Shown here: positions 7,725 to 16,690 of the stretch, one piece after another
Layout: each line of letters begins with the position of its first letter
How positions within the stretch are numbered: the first letter of the stretch is position 1
NCBI GenBank assembly: GCA_965226695.1
Contig: OZ245405.1
Coordinates: forward strand, 2,542,001 to 2,606,000
Reading direction: 5' to 3'
Origin: CATOSD01 sp965226695
GTDB lineage: Bacteria; Chloroflexota; Dehalococcoidia; Lucifugimonadales; CATOSD01
DNA: 64,000 nt
Translations under genes and position numbers: made by a program
The notes under the pieces: model-generated
Databases searched by the model: none
Told to the model about the DNA's origin: nothing
The model's input: the letters and a program-made list of their open reading frames with translations, nothing else

Positions 7725-9194
7725 CTAGGGGTAGTAGAGCCTTTGGGCCGCCTTCTGGAGGTCAGCCCTGAAGTCTGGATGGGCGACCGCTATTAACTCA
7801 CGGGCCCTTTCCCGGATAGTCTTACCGAGGAGCTGAGCTACACCGTACTCGGTCACTATGGTATCGGCAAAGGTGCGGGGTACGGTAACCGCGGCCCCTA
7901 CCGGATGCTGAGACACTATGCGGGACACGGAGCCTCCGGCCGCCGTCGACCGAAGAATGGTGATGGCCCTGCCTCCCCTAGACATGACGGCTCCCATGTG
8001 AAGCTCCGGCTGGCCGCCAGTCCCGTTCCACTGGCGGTCTCCAATAGTCTCCGCGTTGATCTGCCCCGAAAAATCTATGGAGAGCGCGTTGTTGATGGAG
8101 ATATAGTTGTTGTGGGAAGAGATGGTGCTCATGTTGACCACGTACTCCGCGTCTCGCAGCTCGATGAGCGGGTTGTTGTGAGCGTAGGGAATCTCCTCGG
8201 GAGCGCAACCGGTAATCGCCGTGAACACCGCGACACCGGGATTGACGTTCTTGCGTTCGCCGGTGATGACTCCTCTCTTGATGAGACTGAGTATGCCCGG
8301 GGCCGTCATCTCCGAATGCCAGCCCAGGTCCTGCTTCTCGTCGAAGGTTCCCAGGCGGGGCAGATAGGAGCTCGGTGTGCCCACGCCGATCTGGATGGTA
8401 TCCCCATCCCTGACGAGCTCAGCAACGTTCTGTGCAATCTTCCTGTCGCCCTTGCTCGGTTCTGCGGTAGCCCAGAGCCTGGCGAACTCCTGTACCTGTC
8501 TGAGGGTGCTGCCGAGCAGATTAGGTAAGAACTCGTACCTGTTGCTTCCATTCAACAGGGGCAGCACCCGTTCCAGTTCCGCTCGGACAAGGAGATCCTC
8601 CACGTTGGATAACATATCCTCCGATTCTTGGAGAGACAGCTCGGGTTCTGTGTGCTCGACGAAGCGATCGATTTCAGTGACGTGTATGTAATTGTCCCCA
8701 TAGGTGCGGATGAGAGAGTCGTCCACCTGGGCGAGGACTACGCGGGCGAGTTTGGCAAAGCTCCGCTTGTTCCACAGGCCCTTTCCGAAGCTGCAGAATC
8801 CCTGGTCGTCGGGGGGCGAGCAGGACATCAACGTAACGTCGAGCCTGGGGCCTCTACCGGGCTCTCTGTACGGCTGTAGGTCCGTCGTGAAAATTACGGG
8901 AGCGAAATCTATACGGTGTTCGTAATAGGCCGGCCGGGCCAGAGGCCCAAGGAACATGGAGGGACTGTATCTGAAAGAGCCCTCGAAATCTGCCTGAAGC
9001 CAGCCGGGGTCGTAGATTGGGGCAACATCGAAAATCCGCAGATCAGCCAGCCGCTTGTGCTGTGACGCCAGAACGTCCATCAGAAGGGTAGGCTTGGGAT
9101 CCACGCTGATCGCCACGTTGTCGCCCGGGCTGACCAACGCAATCGCTTCGTCGGCGGTGACCGTGTTTCTCTTGTAGTGCTCTTTCCAGTCCAT
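7725..9194 (-). CDS. acetyl-CoA hydrolase/transferase family (4-hydroxybutyrate CoA-transferase-like)
   Basis: This protein of 489 residues has the two-domain layout of Cat1/AbfT-type enzymes. Recognisable segments are SPGDNVAISV near the start, IQIGVGTPSSYLPRLG in the second domain, the HSEM segment carrying the expected catalytic glutamate, and the C-terminal GGRAITILRSTA glycine-rich loop. These enzymes move CoA from acetyl-CoA to small hydroxy or unsaturated acids, or hydrolyse acetyl-CoA. ATG 9194 is preferred to the TTG just upstream. The gene closes the region left of the putative island and is followed downstream by the enoyl-CoA hydratase gene. Confidence 0.85.
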   Translation of the reverse strand: MDWKEHYKRNTVTADEAIALVSPGDNVAISVDPKPTLLMDVLASQHKRLADLRIFDVAPIYDPGWLQADFEGSFRYSPSMFLGPLARPAYYEHRIDFAPVIFTTDLQPYREPGRGPRLDVTLMSCSPPDDQGFCSFGKGLWNKRSFAKLARVVLAQVDDSLIRTYGDNYIHVTEIDRFVEHTEPELSLQESEDMLSNVEDLLVRAELERVLPLLNGSNRYEFLPNLLGSTLRQVQEFARLWATAEPSKGDRKIAQNVAELVRDGDTIQIGVGTPSSYLPRLGTFDEKQDLGWHSEMTAPGILSLIKRGVITGERKNVNPGVAVFTAITGCAPEEIPYAHNNPLIELRDAEYVVNMSTISSHNNYISINNALSIDFSGQINAETIGDRQWNGTGGQPELHMGAVMSRGGRAITILRSTAAGGSVSRIVSQHPVGAAVTVPRTFADTIVTEYGVAQLLGKTIRERARELIAVAHPDFRADLQKAAQRLYYP

Positions 9195-9538
9195 CAAACC
9201 GTGCTCACTTTCGAAGAGACCGCTGGGGTGTAGCTTAGCCTAATCTGGACGGCAAAGGGTAGTCAAGGAACCGGTGCGCAACGCCTGGTCCACGTCTGCG
9301 GCGAACAGCACTGCACCGCGCCAGTCTACGCTTCCCACATCGCCGCCGGTGTTCCAGCCGTGGACCGACTCGAACTCGCCTGATGCGGTCTACTCGAACG
9401 CTAGTGAGGAGAGATGTGATTAGGACGGGACGCACGAGGCGCCTACGGGCACCAAGCTAACCCAATGAAGCTACGACAGTTAGGGAATCTAGGACGATAT
9501 GGGGCAGCGGGGGAAGGGCCACTGGTGGAGAGTGGAGA

Positions 9539-9557
9539 GTGGAGATAGGGGGAATCG
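9539..9557 (+). repeat. direct repeat of the tRNA-Ala 3' end (putative att site, left)
   Basis: The 19 bases gtggagatagggggaatcg are identical to 25005-25023, the 3' end of the tRNA-Ala(CGC) gene, in the same orientation. The 30 bases before it (9501-9530) also match 24981-25010 at 24 positions. A short GTGGAGA duplication separates the two blocks on this side. This is the arrangement left by an element that integrates at a tRNA 3' end. No integrase is visible, so an old duplication remains possible. Confidence 0.5.
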
Positions 9558-9573
9558 TGTACAAATACATAAA

Positions 9574-9590
9574 AGTGGACACTATCCACT
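9574..9590. repeat. inverted repeat inside the left island border
   Basis: AGTGGA and TCCACT are separated by five bases (CACTA), forming a perfect six-base stem 16 bases inside the left direct repeat. It could be a protein-binding site used in integration or a decayed regulatory site. Confidence 0.3.
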
Positions 9591-9862
9591 AATTCCTACA
9601 TTTGTTACCCCTACACGTACCGAATTGCGAACTCTCTGGAGGGAGGTCTCGATGTAGGACTGTACGGAGGGGAAGTTCTCCTTTCTGCCTAAAGTCTTGG
9701 CCTCCATTCGTGCGGCCCTATGGCCAGGCTTCGGCCAATCTTCTTGGCCCTGGCACAAGTTCTGAAAGTCGGACAGCTTCCGAGCGCTCTGCTTAAAGGG
9801 GATCAAATCACGTGAACAGGGTTTACGGAGCGAAATCCTACGGCCCGGTGCTTGCTGTGTGA

Positions 9863-9888
9863 TATACTGCCGCAACAATAGCGATTGT
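9863..9888 (+). promoter_or_regulatory. candidate -10 box with a small palindromic operator
   Basis: TATACT at 9863-9868 is followed by ACAAT-AGCG-ATTGT at 9875-9888, near the expected transcription start and about 35 bases before the isochorismatase-type gene. No good -35 box is seen, so this is a weak candidate. Confidence 0.3.
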
Positions 9889-9922
9889 CAAGGATGTGAA
9901 GTTTCTTAACGAGAGGTGAGAA

Positions 9923-10621
9923 ATGCCGGTCTGGGACGATTTCCTGTCTGAGAACGACAAAAAGATGCTGGCTAACAGGAAGCCGATGCGACCCAAGCCA
10001 CACGCCCAGTTTGGAGAGCGGCCTGCGATCCTCGTCATCGACATGAACAAAAGCGCGATTGGCCCTGACCTTCCAGTGCACGAGGTTGTCAAAGAGATGC
10101 CGGGAGCCATGGGAGAGAATGCTTGGGCGGCGATTCGTCACATGGAGGATCTCCTGCCAATGGCCAGGGCGGCTGGAATCCCTGTTGTGTACAGCAAACA
10201 CTATTTCAAGGAATCCACAGGGCTTGCCTTGGCGGATCCGGGCAGCCCCTATAGCGAGCTCAATCCCCTCTCGGACATTCAGGACGAGATTGCGATGCAG
10301 CCCGGCGACCTTCTCGTCGAAAAGCAGCAGGCCAGCGTGTTCCACCAGACGGGCCTGATCAATATGCTGATGAACAAGAAGGTGGACAACCTTATCGTCA
10401 CCGGGAACAGCACCAGCGGGTGCGTGCACGCGACCGTTGTCGATGCCGGGGGTTATCAGCTCAAGGTGTCGGTAGTGGAGGAAGCCGTCTTCGACCGCTT
10501 CGATCTGTCCCATGCCGCTGCCCTGTTCAACATGGGGTCCAAGTACGGTGACATCGTTTCCATTGGCGAGGTGTACGAATACGTCGCTTCGATCGAGGAC
10601 GGGGAACGGGTGCCGGCGTAG
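9923..10621 (+). CDS. isochorismatase-superfamily amidohydrolase (N-carbamoylsarcosine amidase-like)
   Basis: This 232-residue cysteine hydrolase has the catalytic triad of the superfamily: Asp40 in LVIDMN, Lys134 in LLVEKQQAS and Cys167 in STSGCVHAT, preceded by the usual cis-peptide region. A GAGAGGTGAG site precedes the ATG. Relatives split N-carbamoylsarcosine, ureidoacrylate or nicotinamide. The N-terminal extension of about 30 residues before the first strand and the next-door carbamoylase-like gene favour a carbamoyl-amide substrate. That gene starts about 100 bases downstream on the same strand, suggesting one operon for releasing ammonia and CO2 from a ring-opened ureide. Confidence 0.8.
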   Translation: MPVWDDFLSENDKKMLANRKPMRPKPHAQFGERPAILVIDMNKSAIGPDLPVHEVVKEMPGAMGENAWAAIRHMEDLLPMARAAGIPVVYSKHYFKESTGLALADPGSPYSELNPLSDIQDEIAMQPGDLLVEKQQASVFHQTGLINMLMNKKVDNLIVTGNSTSGCVHATVVDAGGYQLKVSVVEEAVFDRFDLSHAAALFNMGSKYGDIVSIGEVYEYVASIEDGERVPA

Positions 10622-10721
10622 CGGAATCAGTAACCAGACCTTCTGGACGGCCGGCCAACCAAGCCTTTCGACGACGACGTAGGCCTGGCCGGTCGACAAG
10701 ACCTACTTCGAGAGGTGTCCC

Positions 10722-11579
10722 GTGACTAGAGAGGTTACGATAGGCGCTGCCCAACTTGGCCCCGCCTCCCAATCCCGTGGCGAGACCGTCGAGCGAATGC
10801 TCGGGTTGCTGTCCGAGGCGAAGAGCGCCCACGTAGAATTCCTTTGCTTCCCTGAGTTGGCCCTGACGGAGTACTTCTGCACGATTGTTAGAGACTCCGT
10901 GGACGAGTACTTCGAGACCGAGTTGCCTTCCGCGCTGATAAGGCCTCTGTTCGAGGCGGCGAAGGTGGCGAAGATGGGGTGGGTGCTGCCATACGCCGAG
11001 AAGGACGGAGACCAATACTTCAATAGCTCGGCGATTGTGGACGAAAGCGGCTGTGTGGCCGGAAAGTACCGCAAGGTGCATATACCCGGCACTGTGGAAC
11101 CCAAAGAAGAGGGAAACAACATCCTGGAGAAACGCTATTTCTCTTCTGGTGATCTGGGTTTCCCCGTCGTAGAAGTGGCCAACGTGAAGGTCGGGGTCCA
11201 GATATGCTACGACCGCCGATTTCCTGAAAGCTCCAGAATCCTGGGAATCAACGGTGCCGAAATCATCTGCACGCCTTACAACACGCCTGCCTTTGATGGC
11301 GACGTAAAGGCGGGGGTCGACGCCTCCGACATGTGCATACGGTCCGCGGCGTACAACAACGGCTGCTTCGCCATCGGCGTCGGCAAAGCCGGCGTAGAAA
11401 ACGACGTGCGGTTCATCGGTGGCAGCCTGATAGTTGGGCCGGACGGCGGAATACTTGCGCGTGCGGAGTCCGAAGGCGACGAGTTGATCACGGCAACCAT
11501 TGACCTCGACGACATAATCACGCCACTCAAGACGGCCGACAGAATGCCATCTGAGTACAACGTCCTGGTCAGTAACTAG
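10722..11579 (+). CDS. carbon-nitrogen hydrolase (N-carbamoyl-amino-acid amidohydrolase-like)
   Basis: This 285-residue nitrilase-superfamily enzyme begins at GTG after a GAGAGG site. The triad is complete: Glu45 in CFPELALTEY, Lys118 in YRKVHIPG and Cys162 in ICYDRRFPE. The Cys-Tyr-Asp-Arg-Arg-Phe-Pro-Glu block closely resembles N-carbamoyl-D-amino acid hydrolases and beta-ureidopropionases, which remove the carbamoyl group after a hydantoin or dihydropyrimidine ring has been opened. A hydantoinase gene lies 2.1 kb downstream in the same direction, which supports a hydantoinase-carbamoylase route. Which stereoisomer it takes is not predictable. Confidence 0.85.
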   Translation: MTREVTIGAAQLGPASQSRGETVERMLGLLSEAKSAHVEFLCFPELALTEYFCTIVRDSVDEYFETELPSALIRPLFEAAKVAKMGWVLPYAEKDGDQYFNSSAIVDESGCVAGKYRKVHIPGTVEPKEEGNNILEKRYFSSGDLGFPVVEVANVKVGVQICYDRRFPESSRILGINGAEIICTPYNTPAFDGDVKAGVDASDMCIRSAAYNNGCFAIGVGKAGVENDVRFIGGSLIVGPDGGILARAESEGDELITATIDLDDIITPLKTADRMPSEYNVLVSN

Positions 11580-11748
11580 AACTTCCGGCTGTGGGCCGCG
11601 GTCGATGGGCCTAGTTTCCCGCTGGCTGCGTGGTCGAGTGTCTGAAGTGTAGGGGCTGCGCTTGCCCGCTCGCGTTGTCCCCGGGCGCTCTTTTTCTGGT
11701 CAACCTCATCCATAGCCGTTCAGGCTGAGCCACGCAAGGAGGAGAGAA

Positions 11749-12639
11749 ATGTTGGCGCCGGATCGCTTTGACTATTCCCCCATAATCGATCGTCCCGCAA
11801 TCAAGTGGCCCAACGGCGCACGCGTGGCCTTCTGGGTTGCCCCCAACATAGAGTGGTACGAGTACACCCCGCTGAACAGGCCGACTCGGCCCGACATACC
11901 AAGCTATTCGTACCGGGACTATGGAAACAGGGTGGGCTTCTGGCGAATGCTGGAAGTTCTCGACAAACACAACATACGATGCTGCGTTTGCCTCAACGGC
12001 GCGGTGCTCGATCACTGCCCCGAGATCCGCGACGCGATGGTGGAGCGGGACTGGGACTACATGGCTCACGGGTTCTACAACAGCCGGCCAATCACCGCTT
12101 ACTCGGAAGAAGAAGAACGCGAGTATTGGCGGGACATGATCGACACGGTCAAAAGACACACCGGAAAGCAGCTCAAGGGCAGGCTTGGAGCCGGAGGCGG
12201 CAACACCGTAAACACCACGGATCTGATGGCGGAGCTGGGACTTCTGTACCACACGGACTGGCTGATGGACGACCAGCCGTTCCCTCTGAAAGTGAAGAAC
12301 GGCGCCAAGTTCATCTACGTCCCCTATACCTATCAGGTCAACGACGCAATCGTTCCCAGCCAGGGCAGGGACGCCGCCTATTTCAGCCAGATGATCAAGG
12401 ACCAGTTCGACGTCCTTTACGAAGAAGGCGCCGAGAGCGGCAGGGTGATGTGCATCTCGCTGCATCCATATTGGATAGGCAAACCCCACCGCGCCAAGTA
12501 CCTGGACGAGGCCCTCGGGTACATCATGGACCACGACGGTGTGTGGCAGACCACGGCAGATGACATCGCCGAGTACTACTTGGAGCACTACTACGACAAA
12601 GTAGTCGCGTATGTGAACCAGCAGACGCAATCGGGGTAA
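11749..12639 (+). CDS. polysaccharide-deacetylase-fold protein, PuuE-like (type A, copy 1)
   Basis: This 296-residue protein follows a strong AGGAGAG site. It has the PuuE/NodB-like barrel signatures: FDYSPIIDRP, WPNGARVAFWV, SYRDYGNRVGFWRMLEVLD, AMVERDWDYMAHG and a C-terminal Ser-Leu-His-Pro. The metal-binding Asp-Asp and His-x3-His motifs of true deacetylases are absent, as in PuuE, the metal-independent allantoinase. It is therefore likely to act on a cyclic ureide or related amide, not a sugar. It forms an adjacent pair with a second subtype (12683), and the whole pair is present again at 22971-24824. Confidence 0.75.
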   Translation: MLAPDRFDYSPIIDRPAIKWPNGARVAFWVAPNIEWYEYTPLNRPTRPDIPSYSYRDYGNRVGFWRMLEVLDKHNIRCCVCLNGAVLDHCPEIRDAMVERDWDYMAHGFYNSRPITAYSEEEEREYWRDMIDTVKRHTGKQLKGRLGAGGGNTVNTTDLMAELGLLYHTDWLMDDQPFPLKVKNGAKFIYVPYTYQVNDAIVPSQGRDAAYFSQMIKDQFDVLYEEGAESGRVMCISLHPYWIGKPHRAKYLDEALGYIMDHDGVWQTTADDIAEYYLEHYYDKVVAYVNQQTQSG

Positions 12640-12682
12640 CCTTAAACAGTAGGCGGGACCGGAAGAGCATAGGAGAATCGTT

Positions 12683-13615
12683 ATGCCTGGGGAACGCAGC
12701 TACGGGCAGGACCATGACCACTATGATTGGTCTCCAATTGTAAACCGCCCTGTTTTGCGGTGGCCCGACAACGCGCGCGTGGCGGTGTGCGCCATAGTCA
12801 ACCTGGAACACTTCGACTGGGACATGCCGCCTGATGCGCCGGCTCCCGTGAGTATGGTCGCGGGAGCCATGGGAAGCGGCGGTCTTGGGTCGGGGATCGG
12901 GCCATTTCCTAACATTGCCGGGTACTCCCAGCACGAGTACGGCAACCGCGTTGGCGTCTTTCGCGTGCTGAAAGTGCTGGATAAGTACGGCATCAGGCCA
13001 ACAATTGCCATGGACAAGACGGTGGCGGAAAACTACCCATTCCTGGTGAGCGAATGCCAGAAGAGAGATTCGGAGTTCATTGCCCACGGCATCACTGTCA
13101 GGCAGATCATTCACGCCGATATGTCAGAAGCGGAAGAGCGAGCTTACATTCGGGAAGCCATAGACGGGTTGGAGAGAGTCACGGGCGTGCGACCGGTCGG
13201 GTGGTCCGGCCCGGAGTTCCAGGAGTCCATGAACACGCCGGGGCTCCTGGCGGCTGAGGGCATAAGCTACGTGTGCGACTGGTCCAACGACGAGCAGCCC
13301 TATCGGATGAACACGAGTGAAGGGGAGCTGTTCTCGTTGGGGGTCAACCTGGACCTCGACGAAATGTTCATCCACCTGAATGGTCGCAGGCTGATCAACG
13401 AGTACGAGCAGATCATCAAGGACGAATTCGACGGACTCTACAGGGACGGGGCAAAGACCGGGCTGATGCTGGTGCTGAACCTTCATCCGTGGGTCATCGG
13501 GCAGCCATGGCGCATCAAATACCTGGACAGAGCACTTGCGCACATCGACAAGTACAGCGGAGTCTGGAAGGCCACCGGCCGAGAGATAGTCGACTGGTAC
13601 AAAGACCACTCTTAG
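12683..13615 (+). CDS. polysaccharide-deacetylase-fold protein, PuuE-like (type B, copy 1)
   Basis: This 310-residue protein is related to the preceding gene but belongs to a distinct subtype. It starts with DHDHYDWSPIVNRP, contains a Gly/Ala/Pro-rich loop near residues 52-75, then HEYGNRVGVFRVLKVLDKYG, a Glu-Phe-Ile-Ala-His-Gly segment, and WSGPEF in place of the type A loop. Like type A it lacks the zinc motif of classical deacetylases. The start follows AGGAG by about seven bases. The fixed A-B order in both copies suggests that the two proteins form a hetero-oligomer or act on consecutive intermediates. Confidence 0.75.
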   Translation: MPGERSYGQDHDHYDWSPIVNRPVLRWPDNARVAVCAIVNLEHFDWDMPPDAPAPVSMVAGAMGSGGLGSGIGPFPNIAGYSQHEYGNRVGVFRVLKVLDKYGIRPTIAMDKTVAENYPFLVSECQKRDSEFIAHGITVRQIIHADMSEAEERAYIREAIDGLERVTGVRPVGWSGPEFQESMNTPGLLAAEGISYVCDWSNDEQPYRMNTSEGELFSLGVNLDLDEMFIHLNGRRLINEYEQIIKDEFDGLYRDGAKTGLMLVLNLHPWVIGQPWRIKYLDRALAHIDKYSGVWKATGREIVDWYKDHS

Positions 13616-13678
13616 GCCAACGACAGATGCCCCGGGGGTAACTGCCAACCCAGGTGCTGACGAAGTGAGGAGGGACCT

Positions 13679-15064
13679 ATGGACCTGGTGATCAGAGGCG
13701 GAACCGTAGTCACCGTCGGCGAGACGTATGTCGCCGACGTCGGCGTCGAGGGCGAAAGAGTCGCCCAGATAGGCGGCGAGATGTCGGCCCCCAGGGAGAT
13801 CGATGCCAGCGGGAAGCTCCTTGTTCCGGGCGGGGTGGACATGCACGTTCATCTACAGCTCGCCGAAGCCGCACCTGAGGGCGCCCCGCCGCGCATGTCG
13901 GACGACTTCTATTGGGGCACCGCTGGCGCCGCTGCCGGCGGTATCACCACAGTTGGCAGCATGACCACTCGCCAGCAAGGGGCCAAGGCGGGCCTGTTGT
14001 CGATGCTGGAGCATGCCGAGGCCGACGCCCTGCAAAACTCGCTGATAGATTTTACGCTGCATCCTGTCATCGACGACCCTTCCCCGGAGATTATTGCCGA
14101 GATCCCAAGTCTGATCGATTCGGGCTATTCGAGCACCAAGACATTCATGGTGATGCACTCGTTCGATGGGCGCCAGGACGACTACATGAAGGCGTTCGAG
14201 GCGGCGGGCCGAAATGGGATTCTCCCCATGCTTCACTGTGAAGACGCGAACATCAACCACCACTGCGAGCAACGCTTCCTCTCGGAAGGCAAGACCGACA
14301 TTCGCTACTATGCCGATAGCCGTCCAACCTACGCCGAGGCCGTCGCGACGGCTCGCGGTATATCCCTCGCAAGAGCCGCAGGGTCACCCCTCTATCTCGT
14401 GCACGTGTCTTGTGCCGATGCCCTGGAAGAGGCGCGGCGGGCGAGGGTTAGCGGTCAGCGGGTCTACGTGGAGACGCGCCCCATCTATCTGTACCTGACG
14501 AGAGAGCTATACGAGCAGCCGGATGGCGCCAAGTACGTGGGCTGGCCCCCTCTTCGCGACCATTCAGACGTCAATGGAATATGGGACGGCCTTGTAAACC
14601 ATGACGTAGATACCCTGTGTTCCGACCATGCGCCTTGGACCCTCTCCGAGAAGCTCGATGCCGGGCTTGAAGTCGGCAGCTTTCGACCAGGCATGGCCAA
14701 CCTCGAAACCCTGATGCCAATGCTCTACGACGAGGGCGTGGCCAAGGGCAGGATTTCATTGAGCCGATGGGTGGAGTTGACCTCGACGAATGCCGCGAGA
14801 CTGTTCGGCATGTTCCCGCAGAAGGGGACGATCGCCGTTGGCTCGGACGCAGACCTGGTGGTGTGGGACCCTGACCTCACGCGCGTCGTTCGCGGTGAGG
14901 AGATGCGGTCCAGAGCAGGCTATGACGTGTACGAGGGCCAAGAGGTGCATGGGTGGCCCACACACACAATTTCCCGAGGCGAGATTGTGTTCGAAAATGG
15001 CGAGATTACAGCGGAGAGGGGCAGAGGCAAGCGAGTAATTCGCGGGCCTCACACACCCATCTAG
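13679..15064 (+). CDS. hydantoinase/dihydropyrimidinase-type amidohydrolase
   Basis: This 461-residue cyclic amidohydrolase has the metal ligands of the family: His56 and His58 in VDMHVHLQ, the probable carboxylated Lys154 in SSTKTF, histidines in MLHCEDAN and LVHVSC, and an Asp in CSDHAPW. The start follows a GAGGAGG site. Enzymes of this type open hydantoin, dihydropyrimidine or allantoin rings by hydrolysis. With the carbamoylase-like and carbamoylsarcosine-amidase-like genes upstream and the PuuE-like pair between them, it supplies the ring-opening step of the proposed ureide pathway. It is clearly different from the second hydantoinase at 33587. Confidence 0.85.
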   Translation: MDLVIRGGTVVTVGETYVADVGVEGERVAQIGGEMSAPREIDASGKLLVPGGVDMHVHLQLAEAAPEGAPPRMSDDFYWGTAGAAAGGITTVGSMTTRQQGAKAGLLSMLEHAEADALQNSLIDFTLHPVIDDPSPEIIAEIPSLIDSGYSSTKTFMVMHSFDGRQDDYMKAFEAAGRNGILPMLHCEDANINHHCEQRFLSEGKTDIRYYADSRPTYAEAVATARGISLARAAGSPLYLVHVSCADALEEARRARVSGQRVYVETRPIYLYLTRELYEQPDGAKYVGWPPLRDHSDVNGIWDGLVNHDVDTLCSDHAPWTLSEKLDAGLEVGSFRPGMANLETLMPMLYDEGVAKGRISLSRWVELTSTNAARLFGMFPQKGTIAVGSDADLVVWDPDLTRVVRGEEMRSRAGYDVYEGQEVHGWPTHTISRGEIVFENGEITAERGRGKRVIRGPHTPI

Positions 15065-15126
15065 CGCCGTCGCCCCTACTGTTCCGGTGTACCTTGTTGG
15101 CGTGGCGCCAACCGTACCTGCGGCAG

Positions 15127-15951
15127 CTACACGCCAGGGTCTGCCAGGAAGTCCAGTATCACACCGCTCAATGCTTCCGGGTCCTCATAGGTCTTGAGGT
15201 AAGAACCTCCGGGACCTATGTAAGTGCGAGACCGCTTCAGCTTGCTAGCGACGGGTTCGACAGTGCGCCGCAGGCCGTCCTCCTCCCCACTCATAACCAG
15301 CGTCGGCGCCTCGATGAGCGGCAGCCGGCGCATGATGTCATAGTGCCCCAGTGCGACGTATGCCTCGTGGTAGCGCTCACCGGCTATCAGCTTGAAGAGC
15401 ACCTCCCAGTGGAGCGTTCTGAGAATCTCCTCGCTGAACGGCCTTGGAAAGAAGGGTTCGATTCGGCCCGACAACTCCCGCCATGTTTCGATGAAGTGGC
15501 TGCCGTCGTCCTCGAGTTCGATAGGGTGCACGTTGCTCAGGAACTGATTGACCGGATCTTCCCAGTAGGGCGTGCCATCGATAATCAGCTTGTCGACCAT
15601 ACCGGGAAACGCCGCGGCAAGCTCGCAGGCGAAGCTCGCGCCGGTGTGATGTCCGAACACGGAGGCGCGCTCGATGTTCAGACTCCTGAGGAAGGCGGCA
15701 AAAGTGCGAGCGTAGTCGGCGACTGTGTACTCACGGTTAGTCGGGTAATCGGACATTCCGTAGCCCGGTGTGTCTACCGCGATGACCCGGTAGCTCGCCG
15801 CTAGGAATCTCATTACCGGTTCGTAGGCGTAGGAGCTGGTGGCAGTCTGGTGAATCAGTAGAAGAGGTTCGCCCTCTCCCGCATAGCGATAGTGTAGCTG
15901 GCCGTAAGTAGTATCTGTGTAAGCTCTGCGAATAGTGACGCTGTCGGTCAT
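15127..15951 (-). CDS. alpha/beta hydrolase-fold protein with His at the nucleophile position
   Basis: This 274-residue protein has a typical alpha/beta hydrolase layout, with an oxyanion segment LLLIHQTATSSY and VIAVDTPGYGMSD near residue 55. The nucleophile elbow reads GHHTG (residues 100-104), so His102 sits where Ser, Cys or Asp is expected. The start at 15951 is preferred to an ATG 33 bases upstream because it matches the beginning of the domain. A possible acid residue lies in SGEEDG. It might be a lyase, a cofactor-free enzyme or an inactive homologue. It is transcribed towards the hydantoinase gene. Confidence 0.75.
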   Translation of the reverse strand: MTDSVTIRRAYTDTTYGQLHYRYAGEGEPLLLIHQTATSSYAYEPVMRFLAASYRVIAVDTPGYGMSDYPTNREYTVADYARTFAAFLRSLNIERASVFGHHTGASFACELAAAFPGMVDKLIIDGTPYWEDPVNQFLSNVHPIELEDDGSHFIETWRELSGRIEPFFPRPFSEEILRTLHWEVLFKLIAGERYHEAYVALGHYDIMRRLPLIEAPTLVMSGEEDGLRRTVEPVASKLKRSRTYIGPGGSYLKTYEDPEALSGVILDFLADPGV

Positions 15952-16048
15952 CAGCCAATCCTGCGGAAAATTTACGGCCCGCAAGCGGGCCGCGATTAGG
16001 TTCGAGGGCGTAGCGGGATGCCTACTTCCTCACGAATGCCGTTATTGG

Positions 16049-16648
16049 CTACTCCGTCTTGCTCCTGCCCCATCTTTCATAAGAGGTGATTTCCTCCAGG
16101 GGCCGGCGCCGGGGGCGCCCAAAGCGTTCTCCCTGACTGGGATAGCCAATCGGAATCATTGCCACTGTCTCGAAGTCTTCCGGTATCCCGAAGTACTCCT
16201 TGACTTCGTTCTCGTAAGCCGTGTGCAGAGTGGTAAGCACAGTGCCCAGGCCGAGGCCCCGCGCCGCGAGCAACAGGTTTTGAACGGCGGGGAAAATCGA
16301 GGATCCGGTTGGCGCGCTGTCCGTCCTTTGGCATACCAGTATCACAACCGGCGTGTCCGGCATGTTCTCGCCCAGGTCACCTCCCGAACGGTAGGGCTGC
16401 TCGGTCCTCATGTCACCGGTTACGGCGGCCTCCCAAGCCTTCAGATACCACTGGCCCAGGCGCCTCTTGCTCTCCCTGTCGCGGACCACGAGAAAATGCC
16501 ACGGTTGCCTGTTTCCTCCATTCGGCGCGTGCACGGCAGATTGGAGAATTGTGCTGATGCTTTCATCGGACACGGGCTGAGCGGCGAAGTGGCGGATTGC
16601 CCGCTGTGTGTCAATTGCCTCGAACAGCGAGATCTCTGATTGAGTCAT
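16049..16648 (-). CDS. nitroreductase family flavoprotein
   Basis: This 199-residue protein has the FMN-binding motifs of the nitroreductase family: TQRAIRHF near residue 14, a Pro-Asn-Gly-Gly-Asn-Arg-Gln-Pro-Trp segment at about 42-50, an Ala-Val-Gln-Asn-Leu-Leu-Leu-Ala-Ala helix and the C-terminal IGYP segment. Such enzymes reduce nitro, quinone or unsaturated compounds with NAD(P)H and FMN. It lies between the alpha/beta hydrolase gene and the large flavin oxidoreductase gene on the same strand, so the three may form one operon within the island. The substrate is unknown. Confidence 0.85.
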   Translation of the reverse strand: MTQSEISLFEAIDTQRAIRHFAAQPVSDESISTILQSAVHAPNGGNRQPWHFLVVRDRESKRRLGQWYLKAWEAAVTGDMRTEQPYRSGGDLGENMPDTPVVILVCQRTDSAPTGSSIFPAVQNLLLAARGLGLGTVLTTLHTAYENEVKEYFGIPEDFETVAMIPIGYPSQGERFGRPRRRPLEEITSYERWGRSKTE

Positions 16649-16690
16649 GTAAGCCCCCCAAACCGGATTATATAAGCTGAGGCTGGGCGC

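Larger units (their letters stand above)
9195..9922. other. intergenic region holding a tRNA-Ala 3'-end copy
   Basis: No gene is supported in these 728 bases. The notable content is a partial copy of the tRNA-Ala 3' end and its downstream flank at 9501-9557, a GTGGA-type inverted repeat at 9574-9590, and a TATACT box with a small palindrome just before the isochorismatase-type gene. Open frames here are short and carry no recognisable domain. Confidence 0.6.

Noticed and set aside
9230..9330. GGGGTGTAGCTTAGCC stretch resembling the 5' half of a tRNA
   Set aside because: No matching acceptor 3' strand or T arm could be placed at the right distance.
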